Positions 31,366-41,755 of a stretch of DNA of 64,000 bases are shown here, in pieces (position 1 is the first letter of the stretch; each line of letters begins with the position of its first letter). The stretch is taken from the NCBI GenBank assembly GCA_963556255.1, contig OY744617.1, positions 24,955,189 to 25,019,188 on the forward strand, read 5' to 3'. Under the pieces are notes generated by a model. That model did not search any database. It worked only from the letters and a program-made list of their open reading frames with translations, and was not told where the DNA came from. The stretch is from Allolobophora icterica (lineage: Eukaryota > Annelida > Clitellata > Crassiclitellata > Lumbricidae). The position numbers and the translations under genes were made by a program.

Positions 31366-31735
31366 AGCTTTTATATAGCGCCCCTTCAAGGTTATCTACT
31401 CAGGAGCGCTCCTAGTCCAACCACGGCTAAAGAAAGTAGTTTTCAAGTTTGTAAGAAACAAGGTAGAGTGAGTCATAGGAACCAGGCGGAATGCAACAGG
31501 AAGGCCATTCCAGGTTGCGGGACCAGCGACCGAAAAAGAACGGCGCTGCATAATGGCTGTCCGTGTGCGGGGGACCAATAGCTCGGCCCGGTCAGCCGAG
31601 CGAAGAGCAGATCGCCGCAAGACCCCCGAGGTAGAGCGACACAACTCCCGCAGGTATGGGGGGCGGGCAAGTCCCTCTAGACAACGCCTAGCCATGCATC
31701 ATGAAGTTCCATCATTAATACACAGGCAGAGTAGG
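31365..31735 (-). mobile_element. CR1/L2-like LINE 3' end
   Basis: The minus-strand frame 31695-31396 has PPYLRELCRSTSGVLRRSAL then RSFSVAGPATWNGLPVAFRL and LKTTFFSRGWTRSAPE, closely like the C-terminus at 1768 (SVAGPSLWNGLPPFLRLF, GRGWTRSTSE). The tail TATATAGCGCCCCTTCAAG is on the low-coordinate side. Confidence 0.9.
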
Positions 31736-31739
31736 TAAG

Positions 31740-32520
31740 TAAGCAGACAGACAAATGTATGAACAGTTTCTTGTTTAGGGAATTGTATATATATGTGACA
31801 CTGTGTGTATATTGGCCTATGTACTATGAGTTGTGGAGTACCATCATTAATAAGCAATCAGAAGTAGGTAAATAAGCAGAAAGACAACTAATAGCAAAAC
31901 TGGTTAATAACCACAATTAGAGGCCTAACGCTTAGTTAATTAATCTCAACATCTGGAAATCAGGTTTATACAATTTATCGCAATCACCTCGATAGCCTGT
32001 CGTAATTTTCTCTTAAGTCCAAACTAGTGCTAAGCTCTCGGGTGTTTTTGGTAGAGGCCTAACGATTGATGAATCATGCATTTAAGAATGGCACCACGAA
32101 AGTCATTAGATAATATTTGAATCATTTTGAGTCGTTTTAGGCACTTACTTCTACAGAGTCCAACCATCTCCACACAGGTGCTTATTACGGTTTAGCACAA
32201 TTAGCGTACAAGTGTCTAGCGTCATTCATAGGTTGTTGGCTTATGATGATAGTATATAATAACAAAGCAATGATTAAATGTGGAGCATCAATATAAACTA
32301 ATTTCAAATTACGACGCTTGCTTCTGTAGGCTCTAGAGATAACGATAACATCTGTATGGTCTGCAACGTCGTCGCCTTCATCTGCTCTACGAAAAAACAC
32401 TTCAGTTACCATAATCTACAATCTGATTGGCTTCTGGGTGTTCGTTATCCTGGTATGGAAAAACCTCGCCTGAAGCTGTTATCGATAAACAGCGCAACTC
32501 GCTTACTGAATGATGTAGAA
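31740..32520. other. No recognisable feature
   Basis: Two near-copies of GAAGTTCCATCATTAATA / GTACCATCATTAATAAGC and AGTAGGTAAATAAGCAGA suggest a small local duplication at 31705-31900. Nothing else is recognised. Confidence 0.4.
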
Positions 32521-34045
32521 GTTTAAACTGCAGATTGTTCAATAATTCTACGATCGATTTTGATAACCACAGATTTAAAATATTTAAGAACTATTTATCA
32601 GATTTTGAACGAATTGCATTTCTGTTTTGATTTCTACATGTATGGTTGTAATGTCTATTTTTTCGTTTAACTTTAATGACTGACTTTATACTATAGACAG
32701 CTAAATAATAACATGATCGTTTGGTTGAACAACAAATGTTGCTATCATATGACCTATTTACCCGGGTTTGAACGAATTATGCTTCTTTGTGGTTTCTGCG
32801 GTTGTATTTTCTGTTTTCGCTGCATAAAACTTTAATGTTTTAAAATTTATACTGCAAATTGTTAAATAACAGTATGATTGTTTGTTAGAACCACAAGTGT
32901 TATTTTATTCAAATTCTTTATTTAAGTTTTCCTATTCTTCATTTAAGTTCTTCTTAACTATGCCGTTTTTAGATTATATGCACTACACAAATGTTGTTGA
33001 ATATTCACAAAAATTGAGGTTGAATCTAACCAGTCTGTTTCATATCTTATAAAATGTAATATAATACAAATTGATCTTATCTAATCATCTGTCATCAAAA
33101 GGTGTGAGGCATCAATCGATGATCGCTTGTAGTGGAACCGTAGTAACATTCTTTCAATTCCCTGGGACAAGAGACCAGAAAGTCTGGCAAAGATTCAATT
33201 TTACAACAGATTGTTCAATGATTCTACGATTGATTTTGAGAATCACAAATATAAAATCCTTAGGCCCTATTTATTGATTTTGAATTAATTACATTTCTGT
33301 TTTGGTGTATGCGGTTGTAATGTCTATTTCTGTTCCACTTATCTGTAATGACTTTGACTTTATAGGCCTACTGTCAAACACCGACGTCGCTGCGCGACGG
33401 TTGGCCTACTACAGACTGCTAAATGATAATAGGCCCTGTGATTGTTTGCTGAAAAATAAATTTTGCTGTCATAATTTGTGACCTATTCATCGTGTTTTGG
33501 ACGAATAAGGACTCTGTTTTAGTTTCTGCGGATGTATTTTCTATTTTCCTTGCATATAACTTTCGTGCTGTTAAATTGTATGCTGCAGATTGTTAAATAA
33601 CAATATGACTGTTTGCTAGAACAGCAAATTTTGCTTTCATATGAATGACCTCTTTATCGGTTTTTGAATGAATTAACTTTCGGTTTTGGTTTCTGCGGTG
33701 GTATTTTCTATTTTCACGCATATAGGCTACCTTTAGTGTTTTAAAATTTATACTGTAGATTGCTAAGTAGCAACATGATGGTTTATTAGAACTACATATT
33801 TTTTTATTCAAGACTGTCTGTCCTCTTAACAATGTCGTATTGAGATTACACACGCTATCAATATTTTAAGAATATTCACAAAACTTGAGGTCGAATCTAA
33901 CCCTTCTCTTTGATATCTACAAAATGTAATATAATGCTCATTGATCAAATCTAGTCATCTGTCATCAAAAGGTGCCCGGTATCGCTTGTTAGTCGTAGTT
34001 ACATTCTCTCCTTTCACCAGAACAAGAGAACAGAAAAAATCAATA
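32521..34045. repeat. Degenerate higher-order tandem repeat
   Basis: Two large direct copies (about 32521-33205 and 33206-34045) share starts (GATTGTTCAATNATTCTACG) and ends (ATCATCTGTCATCAAAAGGT at about 33083 and 33955). Each contains two or three diverged subunits of roughly 200 bp carrying GTTTCTGCGGTTGTATTTTC and TTGTTAAATAACA motifs. No coding content. Confidence 0.7.
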
Positions 34046-34279
34046 GGCATACAATTTGCAAAAAGTGATGAAAGCAGAAACACTTCAGAGAGGGGTACTC
34101 CATTACATTGTTGTTGATGTTGATGGATTTCTGGATGGACGGACGAATAAATGGTCGGATGGATGGACTGACACACGGACGGATGGCTGACTGGTTAAGA
34201 TTACTACTAACTTAATATTGCCTGAGCCTAGTACTTGAAGAAGAACTTGTTTATCATTTAAATTTATGTAATAATAATT

Positions 34280-34420
34280 ATACGATTTATATAGCCCGGT
34301 AGCTAGTCCGAGGTCGAAGAAAAGAGTTCTGCACGTAATTTTAAAACTCAATGACAGTCACATGATAGTTTAAAAAGATAGGTCTTTAGCTGTGATTTAA
34401 ATTTAGCACACGTGATGTTG
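34280..34420 (-). mobile_element. LINE 3' end relic
   Basis: ATACGATTTATATAGCCCGG then GTAGCTAGTCCGAGGTCGAA. It is a short decayed tail of the type seen elsewhere. Confidence 0.45.
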
Positions 34421-35099
34421 TATTGAAAAAATCATAATACGTTGAAGGTATCAGGTTGAAATTAGAAATATCAATCTTTTATGGAGCCGTGATTGACAGG
34501 TGACTGTAAAGATACAATGAATATTATAACAAGGAGATACAAATTCATTTGTCTAATACTAAATGAGTTCTTAGTTATAAAACCCATTAAGTTCCAGAAA
34601 TGCATCACAAATTGGTACAGCAGACAATTTTTTGAGTCGAAATCGCTGCTTCTTAGACCGTCGCCTTTGTACACGAACTGGTGATCAATGCGTTGATTCA
34701 GAACGTTGCACACTGAAATCAATAGGTTTTAACATTCCACTATTATGACTTTAGAGTAAACAATGAATAACATAGGTTATATCGAATAGGTTTATCGATA
34801 ATTAATAGCATTCTACAACAGTTGCAAAGTCAGAGTTTTGTGCAGAACTTTGACTTTTGTGAATGATAAAAGCGATTCGTTTACATTCACTCATAGTCTT
34901 ACCAATAGAAATTGAGATCAACTTCCTCCAGTGAAGGGTTTGTCCCGACTTACGATAAGATAGTCGTGGTTTCCGTGCCTTATTACACTGACTTCCGTCA
35001 GTGTTTGATATCTCCTCTTTCTCCTAGACCTATCTCATTTCGCACATAATGGAAGACATAATTACCTTGATGCTGAGATTAACTCAATTATATCACGCG

Positions 35100-35250
35100 A
35101 TAAAAGTAAATGATTAAAATCAGTAATAACAACAACAAAAACAAGAACAACAGCAATAAAATAATAACACTAATAATGATAATAATAATAACAACAATAA
35201 GAACAACAACAACAATAATGATAATGCTGGTAATTATGATTATTATAATG
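35100..35250. repeat. AAT/AAC-rich low complexity
   Basis: Irregular AATAAC, CAACAA and ATAATG units leading into the ATG microsatellite. Confidence 0.8.
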
Positions 35251-35261
35251 ATGATGGTGAT

Positions 35262-35478
35262 GCTGTGGTGGTGGTGGTGGTGATGATGATGATGGTGATG
35301 ACTATGATGATGATAATGATGAGATGATGATGATGATGATAATGATGATGATGATGATGATGACGATGATGATGATGATGATGATAAAGAAGAAGAAAAA
35401 GAAGAAGAAGAAGAAGAGGATGATGATGATGATGATGATGACGACGACGACGACGATGATGATGATGATGATGATAAC

Positions 35479-35528
<50 letters not shown>

Positions 35529-35535
35529 CGACGAC

Positions 35536-35597
<62 letters not shown>

Positions 35598-35612
35598 CGA
35601 TGATGATGATAC
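35262..35612. repeat. (GAT)n compound microsatellite
   Basis: About 350 bp of GAT with GAC and AAGAAG interruptions. It directly borders the antisense D8C exon; poly-Ile and poly-Met frames are artefacts. Confidence 0.95.
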
Positions 35613-35636
35613 GCACCATAATATTTGTATAGTTAC

Positions 35637-35744
35637 CTGTCTGATGTGTTCCGTTTAGCCAGATTGGAGCTTGAGTCCCACAGCACCAAGGTTCAACGGG
35701 TTTTTCGATCAGCCCTGCGTCGTGTTCAAATCGATTCCAGGTAT
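35637..35744 (-). CDS. Antisense D8C-domain exon
   Basis: Minus-strand exon of 108 bp with acceptor GCTATTTTCCAG and donor GTAACT, phase 1 to 1. It encodes DTWNRFEHDAGLIEKPVEPW then CCGTQAPIWLNGTHQT. The W-x-RF...G and CGTxAPxWLxGxHP pattern is the D8C domain of uromodulin, GP2 and VWDE. The exon at 39700-39834 on the + strand encodes the homologous segment with the same 1-1 phases. It could be part of a minus-strand D8C gene or a leftover of an inverted duplication. No partner exons were found. Confidence 0.7.
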
Positions 35745-35894
35745 CTGGAAAATAGCACACACAGCATAAATGTTATTTCGACAGCATAGTCTCCACACTT
35801 AGCATTGCATCTGAATGGCCTTTTACGACACGTTCACTGTCAGTGGGTAATTAATTGTTAACATACCATATAGCATTACGTAATTGTAATTGAA

Positions 35895-35945
35895 AATTTT
35901 CTATTGCGCCTCTTCTAGAGCTAACTACTCAGGGAAGTTCTCTTT
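35895..35945 (-). mobile_element. LINE 3' tail relic
   Basis: AATTGTAATTGAAAATTTTC then TATTGCGCCTCTTC and CTAACTACTCAGGG. A very short copy of the common tail. Confidence 0.5.
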
Positions 35946-36137
35946 GACAGCCCACAATGTCATGATGTTAAATATCACTAAGAACTGGAATGTCGTCAGT
36001 TTCCAAAGCAATGCACAAAGAACTAGAAGATGCTGAAAGCAAAGAACAAAATATTGTTAATTCACACTAAAATAAATAAATAAACCTATCATACGCAACG
36101 ACTTGACACGATATATTAAAAAAATAGTTGTGTTGAT

Positions 36138-36440
36138 GTGGCTGTGTATTTGGAATCAAAGTCGCTGCTTCGTCGAACATTTTCCATTCACACGAGGTCG
36201 TATTCTATGGCAATATGTGAGAAGATCCATACTGCAGAAGAGCTGATTGCTCAAGCAAACAGGAAGCTCTTCCAGAAATCGCAGGTCTTTGGCCACTGCA
36301 TTCATCAGCTCTTGCCACCTCCTCGTGAGGACAAGTACTCACTTCGCAAGAGAGGACATCCTTGCATGCTGCCTCTTGTTAAATCTAAATTGTTGTTTAA
36401 AAGCAGCTTTGTTAATCGATGTATCTTTAATCATATCTAG
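36138..36440 (+). pseudogene. LINE ORF C-terminal fragment
   Basis: The + strand frame has HTRSYSMAICEKIHTAEELI, then FGHCIHQLLPPPREDKYSLR and PLVKSKLLFKSSFVNRCIF. The H-xLLPPP...YxLRxRxH...LP pattern is the usual C-terminus of many invertebrate non-LTR reverse transcriptases. It is followed by AATAAA at about 36543 and a (CTTA)n tail. Opposite orientation to most LINE pieces here. Confidence 0.75.
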
Positions 36441-36594
36441 TTGAACATGTGTGACTTTATAAGCTGCTGCTGTTATAGTTTATTTTCAAAACGTATGTAA
36501 CATTGTATACATGTAATGCGTGTTCGCGCTTGTCACATGCAAATAAAGGCTACTTACATACTTACTTACTTTCATGACAAACCACGTTATTTAT

Positions 36595-37150
36595 TAGAGT
36601 TCTCTCAGCTGTCATGTTCTACCGCATAGAAATTGAGTAATTGGTTTGCACTCACTTGATAGGTTGGCGTGATTATTGTTAATTGAAGCCTGTAGCTTGA
36701 AAAGGCGATTATGAAGAGGAGCGAGATTCGGATGATTTATTTAGCTGAGTTACGAATTTATCATGCACTTAAGTAGCCTACTATTCAGAACAAACCAATT
36801 TTTTTTATTAAGCGTTCTCTCTGCTGTCGTCTCCCTACGCATTGGAATTGATTGATTTATTTATGTAATCTAAATGGCACTTTTAAAACAAAGTAGTGAT
36901 AAGGAACTTAAAATAATGGTCACTTCAGCAGCATGCACCGTGTTAAGGGTTGAGAGGTTGACTTGATTATTTATTATAAACGCAGTTTGTATAGGAGATC
37001 ACGAACATGAGTGAGTTTCGGTGATTTATTTAGTTGAGTAGGCCCCTAACCAGGTCATGATGCGCTTAACTAGTACTCAAAGATGTAATGGATTGTGTGA
37101 TATGGAGCAGAAGGTTGTGTTCACTTCCGCAATATGAAATGTGCTAAGAG
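36595..37150. repeat. Degenerate tandem repeat, about 220-230 bp unit
   Basis: Copies begin TATTAGAGTTCTCTCAGCTG (36592) and TATTAAGCGTTCTCTCTGCT (36807). GGTGATTTATTTAGTTGAGT (37020) repeats GGATGATTTATTTAGCTGAG (36730). No coding content. Confidence 0.6.
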
Positions 37151-37634
37151 TCCAGGGCTATCGCCTAGATACCAGTTTTGTATAACTTTCCAAGAAGTAA
37201 CACTGGGAATTTCGAGACATTAAGTTATTGCTAAGACTTTGTGTTTAAAAAGATTAACTTCCTGAAATGTAGCATGAGCTTAAGAGGTCTGTATATATGC
37301 ATCGTGCAGTCACGCTTCTGCTATTAAGGAGCAGCAGATTCTAGACTCCAAATCATTGCGGTAGTGACTTTGAAGCAACGACTCGGTGTGAGACAAAGAA
37401 TGGAACCTCCTCTTCTTGTGCTGCGGACACTGATCTCACTCGGTTGGTCTAAATTTGATTGAAACTTGCTCCATTATACAAAACCATTGTGGCAGTAGAA
37501 TCATTTATTAGATACAGTCTCAGAATATTAACGAAGAAATTTCAAATAATGGCAATGGCAATATATTCTGTTACACACAATTTTTATTCGAAATTCGGAT
37601 GTGTTGATTGAAAAAAATGTTTTCTTCATTTAGG

Positions 37635-37698
37635 ACCTACGTCTAATTGAGAGACCCTGCAATATAATATATTGCGGGTCTCTCAATTAAACGTAGGT
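37635..37698. repeat. 64-bp hairpin
   Basis: ACCTACGTCTAATTGAGAGA with CCCTGCAATATA is followed by its near-perfect reverse complement ending TCTCTCAATTAAACGTAGGT, with virtually no loop. Confidence 0.85.
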
Positions 37699-38077
37699 TC
37701 TGCTCCTTGTCTCGTCAAATCTATATACCAGACGCCAACTCTTGTCTATAGACAGCGTAGCGAAAGAGTTTGAATTCACAACTGTACAATTTGCCAGTAT
37801 GCAATATATGCTGAACGTTACTGAGCTTACCTATACAAACGAACACCTTAAAAGATTTTATGGTGGAGTCCAAATCCACAGACTAGGATAAGTGCAGAAG
37901 GTTTTGACAAAATATTTAATTGCAGAGAAAAGTTCGCGTCAAGGGGAGGTAAACCGACCCATGCCGATGTTTCGTAAGGGTCATGAGTTGTTTTTTTAGC
38001 TTATGGGTCGAACTACAAAATCCCGCCAGATCCATACTTGAGCGGACGTAAATAGTTTATGTTTGACTTGTGCTCAG

Positions 38078-38212
38078 GTTTATTCAGCTTTGTTGCGAAT
38101 CAAGTCTGTAACGAGGGAAGTTACACGTTGCTAAACAATCCACAGAGAAGTGTACAGGCTGTGTATGACAGTGCGGTTGATATCCCTCTATGCGACTTCG
38201 GAATATCTGAAG
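38078..38212 (+). CDS. D8C domain, first exon
   Basis: Encodes VANQVCNEGSYTLLNNPQRS then VQAVYDSAVDIPLCDFGISE. C..Y..L..P.RS...... CD is the opening of a D8C (uromodulin-type) domain. The donor is GTACCA, phase out 1. Two acceptors are possible, at 38076-38077 (phase 1 in, giving a 1-1 exon like the next ones) or at 38086-38087. Neither joins the exon ending at 31207 (phase 0), so an unseen exon or a separate gene start is needed. Confidence 0.75.
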
Positions 38213-38362
38213 GTACCAGTGAACTATCATTACGTTTACCTGTTCATCACATTCATTTAATTACTTCATTCGATACTTTGCCTGTTCAAGTTTTATGCTA
38301 AAATCAAGTAATCATGTAAAATTCACCACAATGCTGCGCGCATGTATAAATACGTATATATA

Positions 38363-38978
38363 CACGGTGGTTCAATAAAAAGTAAGCCAAACTTTTTATT
38401 TCATATAAGTACTTCTAAGATGAAAACAGTATTTAATATTTTTGTGAAAAACTCTCAGTAGTATGGTTTGATTATTTAATTAAAGAAGATGTTCACAATG
38501 TCCTCCTTCTGCTTGCACCCAAGCCTGGAGGCTCTGGCGCCATTGGGCAACAGCATCGTCGATTATCCTCTGATCCAGACCATCTCACACTTCCAACAAG
38601 CGTTGCTTTAGATCGCTGACACCATGGATTGCCTTCTGCATGGGGCTAGATTTCTGATAACAGGTAGAAGATGTTGTGACAGCAGAACGTCGCGATAATA
38701 GGCTCCGTCAATTTTTACTCCAGGATCAATGAAGACCAAATACCAAGCCTCGAAACCGCAACGGACACCATAACAGACTTGTTGAAATGGGTACGCGTAG
38801 GCAACAGTCTGTTTGCAGTAACCTGCCTTTTTTAGCAGGAAGTAAAAACCGGAAGTCATTAAAATAAAAAAGTAAGTATGTGCATATTTTTATTTTTAAA
38901 ATATTATTAATAAAATATAGTTCAAGTAACAATAAATGTGTCTATAAAGTTTGGCTTACTTTTCATTGAACCACCGTG
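38363..38978 (-). mobile_element. Tc1/mariner-like deletion derivative
   Basis: TIRs CACGGTGGTTCAATAAAAAG / inverse (CTTTTCATTGAACCACCGTG) are flanked by TA on both sides. Inside, the minus strand has IDPGVKIDGAYYRDVLLSQH (38750-38660), then after a frame break VSDLKQRLLEV and DDAVAQWRQSLQAWVQAEGG, which are central and C-terminal pieces of a mariner-family transposase. The N-terminal DNA-binding part is deleted. 616 bp. Confidence 0.9.
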
Positions 38979-38999
38979 TATATAGAGCTTATTCGGTAA

Positions 39000-39690
39000 C
39001 TCGCAAAATTGCTCAATTTTAAATGTTTATATGCTATTAGTGTTCAATATATGGTTTAAATGTGGAGTCTAGAGATGCCACTTATTAACAGGCATGAAAT
39101 ATAAAACAAAGGCTGAATTTGTGTTCATCGATTGACTTAACCGAAGAAACATACACTGTAAGCATGGATGTGGTATTTAATATAGATACACCCGGGTTCA
39201 TGTATTCTTCTGCCGATAACCTACTTAAATAGGCCTACTGTGTTTAAAAGATACACAGAAGATCTCACCGGCAGAATCCTCGCAGAAGAACTTTTTCATG
39301 TGACGGCTGTCATTGAATCTCTACAGAGCGCTTTGATTAGAATGTTAAACATGACTAAAGATTCTCAACGAATTCACGTAAAATACAGGAAATTGATTGT
39401 TAAAACTTGAAATACGTCGTGCATCGCTTGCCTTATGGATTTTTCTGACAGTTTATTGACTTTCAGCATTCAGATTTCTATGCGATCAACTTCGTATAAT
39501 CTGTGTGATTTTGTGCATGTTGTAACAAATCAAAAGATAGAATAATAATAACAATAACAAAACAATAATAGGTCTAATATCATAGAAAATGAAAAAATAA
39601 CAGTAATGAAATTATAATATGAATGTATATATTTTTTTTTACCTCATTCTGTATCTAACATAACAACATATGCATTTTAATTGATTGTTT
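39000..39690. other. Intron, no recognisable feature
   Basis: AT-rich intronic sequence with a small AATAATAAC run near 39541. Confidence 0.5.
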
Positions 39691-39699
39691 GCGTATCAG

Positions 39700-39834
39700 A
39701 GACCTGGTTTAGGTTTTCTTCCTATTCTGGAGATGCGGTTGTTGAGAGAGCGGCCAATGATCCTGTTCCGTTGCTGCATTGTGGAACTGAGGCCCCAATC
39801 TACATCAGAGGACTTGATTCTCATCCAGTAACTG
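39700..39834 (+). CDS. D8C domain, second exon
   Basis: Acceptor GCGTATCAG, donor GTGAGA, 135 bp, phase 1 to 1. It encodes TWFRFSSYSGDAVVERAAND then PVPLLHCGTEAPIYIRGLDS. The W-x-RF....G and CGTxAPxxxxG parts are D8C landmarks. The homologous exon on the opposite strand (35637-35744) aligns along its whole length. Confidence 0.85.
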
Positions 39835-39949
39835 GTGAGATTACCTCATATTTTATATATCGTTGTGCTTAACACTAAAGAAACTTATAGCAAACGACTC
39901 CAATAGGCCTACTATATTTTTGGCGAAAGCCTATTGACTGTACTTGTAC

Positions 39950-40450
39950 TCGTAATAGAACATCTATAAAAGCGCCAATCAACAATTCAGAGGCGCTTCC
40001 GACCCAAGTCAGAGATATCACAAACAAATAAATTCGTCTTCAGGTGTTTCCCAAAAAGGAGAAGAGAAAGACTGAGGAGCTCAAGCCGTAATTCCTGCGG
40101 AAGACAGCTCCAACCAGAGGGACCAACATAGGCAAAACCTGTACACTGAGAAATAGCCCCACGCTTTCGGGGAACTATCAGGCGGTCTCTGGAGAGATCA
40201 GGAATTAAGATACCGAGGTATACAGAAGGTCTTGAGGTATAAAGGTGCTTTCCCGACCAAACAGCTGCGCCCTAGGAGTTACAGTTTTAAGCTCGATGCG
40301 CTGGAGCACAGGAAGCCAGTGGATATTGTCCCGAATTATGGCATTATGTGGGAACCTTGGGAGTAAACCGAAAAGGCTGCCCCAGCAGCGCTATGCATTA
40401 CTGAAGCTTGCACAGTTTTAGTGAAGGGACCAGCATTAACCTGTCCCATG
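39950..40450 (-). mobile_element. Decayed LINE 3' end
   Basis: CATCTATAAAAGCGCCAATC, then TTCAGAGGCGCTTCCGACCC, is a diverged form of the common LINE tail. Further blocks (AGAGAAAGACTGAGGAGCTC, GGGACCAACATAGGCAAAAC) resemble the copy at 26746-27165. Confidence 0.7.
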
Positions 40451-40679
40451 AAACAGAACTAAATTCCGGACCGGTAGCCTACTTGCGTGATTATTAGTTT
40501 TACTGATTAGAACTCCCGTTAAGAACATCTTTATTGTTACGATGCAAGTGAATTTCATTACTTAATCATGTGGAAGTCATTAATTGCAAGTCCATCTAAC
40601 TATACCGGTAATCTTTCCTCGTCTTGTATAACAATAACAGTATTCTAACTAAATCGTCTCAATTTTAATGCTGTTTCAG

Positions 40680-40898
40680 ACTATGTAACCACAACTGCAA
40701 CCGTTTGCGCTAACTACGGAGGTAACACTTGCAACTGGAATGACACAATACAAATTTACAGATGCCCAGTTCAAGAAGACCCGAGCTACTACTACTTGTA
40801 CAAGTTAAAATCTCCTCCAGGGTGCAATCTAGCATACTGCGTTGGAGAGGAACCCGTGTGCGACCAAGGAGACTACTGGAATGGATTTTCATGTGTTA
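40680..40898 (+). CDS. D8C domain, third exon
   Basis: Acceptor TGCTGTTTCAG, donor GTAAGT, 219 bp, phase 1 to 1. It encodes DYVTTTATVCANYGGNTCNW, then NDTIQIYRCPVQEDPSYYYL and YKLKSPPGCNLAYCVGEEPV. The VCAxx...CxW...IxIxxCxxYYxYxLxxPPxCxxAYC pattern is the second half of the uromodulin D8C domain, with all expected cysteines. It ends QGDYWNGFSCV, which may open another Cys-rich segment. The following exon was not found. Confidence 0.9.
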
Positions 40899-41448
40899 GT
40901 AAGTATCCCTCAGTAGTATTGTGTTCTGGTTGTTACTTTTAAATTTCAAACATCGGTTGCCAGATTTAGGACATCTTGCTTTAAACCATTTTTACGTCAT
41001 GCTTTAAACCGCACAAAGATATAGTTTCCCATATCTGTAAAGCACACTTAACGATCAACGTATTATCCGTTAATTTATCAAATATTACTTGTGCTTTACA
41101 AATCGTCAGTCTGTTAAAACAAGAGTCACTGCTGACCTAGGTTTTAACAGGAAAGTTATTGAAAATGATCATTTCCCAAAGTGCTTCGCTTAAACGGGTA
41201 AATATTAAGTTGCAGTGAGGGTTTACTAATACAATAAAATAAACTAACCACCTACATAGCTGGTTGCGAAAGCACCACCTTAACAGCCACGACGGATTCT
41301 GTGAGAAGTTTTCATCATTTAGGGCCGGTCATTAAACACTTGCTTGGCTCTACTATCCTGGCTGTTCAAAATATACGAACCTGGCTGTTCAAATATACTA
41401 CCCTGACTGCTTGAGGTGTCTAAATGCTGTTGGTACAAAAAGCTCCTC

Positions 41449-41562
<114 letters not shown>

Positions 41563-41755
41563 GACTTATCTTTAGCGAATCTACCCACGACTTACAATCC
41601 ATATTACCGACTCATAATAACTTTTTTTACTAAAACGCGATTCTTTCCAAATATACGCATTAAATTGTTTTGAATTTTTTTCTCCATTCCTTGTTCTGAA
41701 CTAATCTATGAATATCCAGATTTTCTCTTTAAAATATCACTTAACAGCAAATATA

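Noticed and set aside
32185..32412. Minus-strand frame considered as a partner exon for the antisense D8C exon
   Set aside because: It lacks the expected Cys-x-W and AYC landmarks and has no suitable acceptor.
35302..35760. 152-codon minus-strand frame rich in Ile
   Set aside because: The Ile run is the GAT microsatellite. Only the first ~36 residues, from the D8C exon, are protein-like, and these have their own splice donor at 35636.
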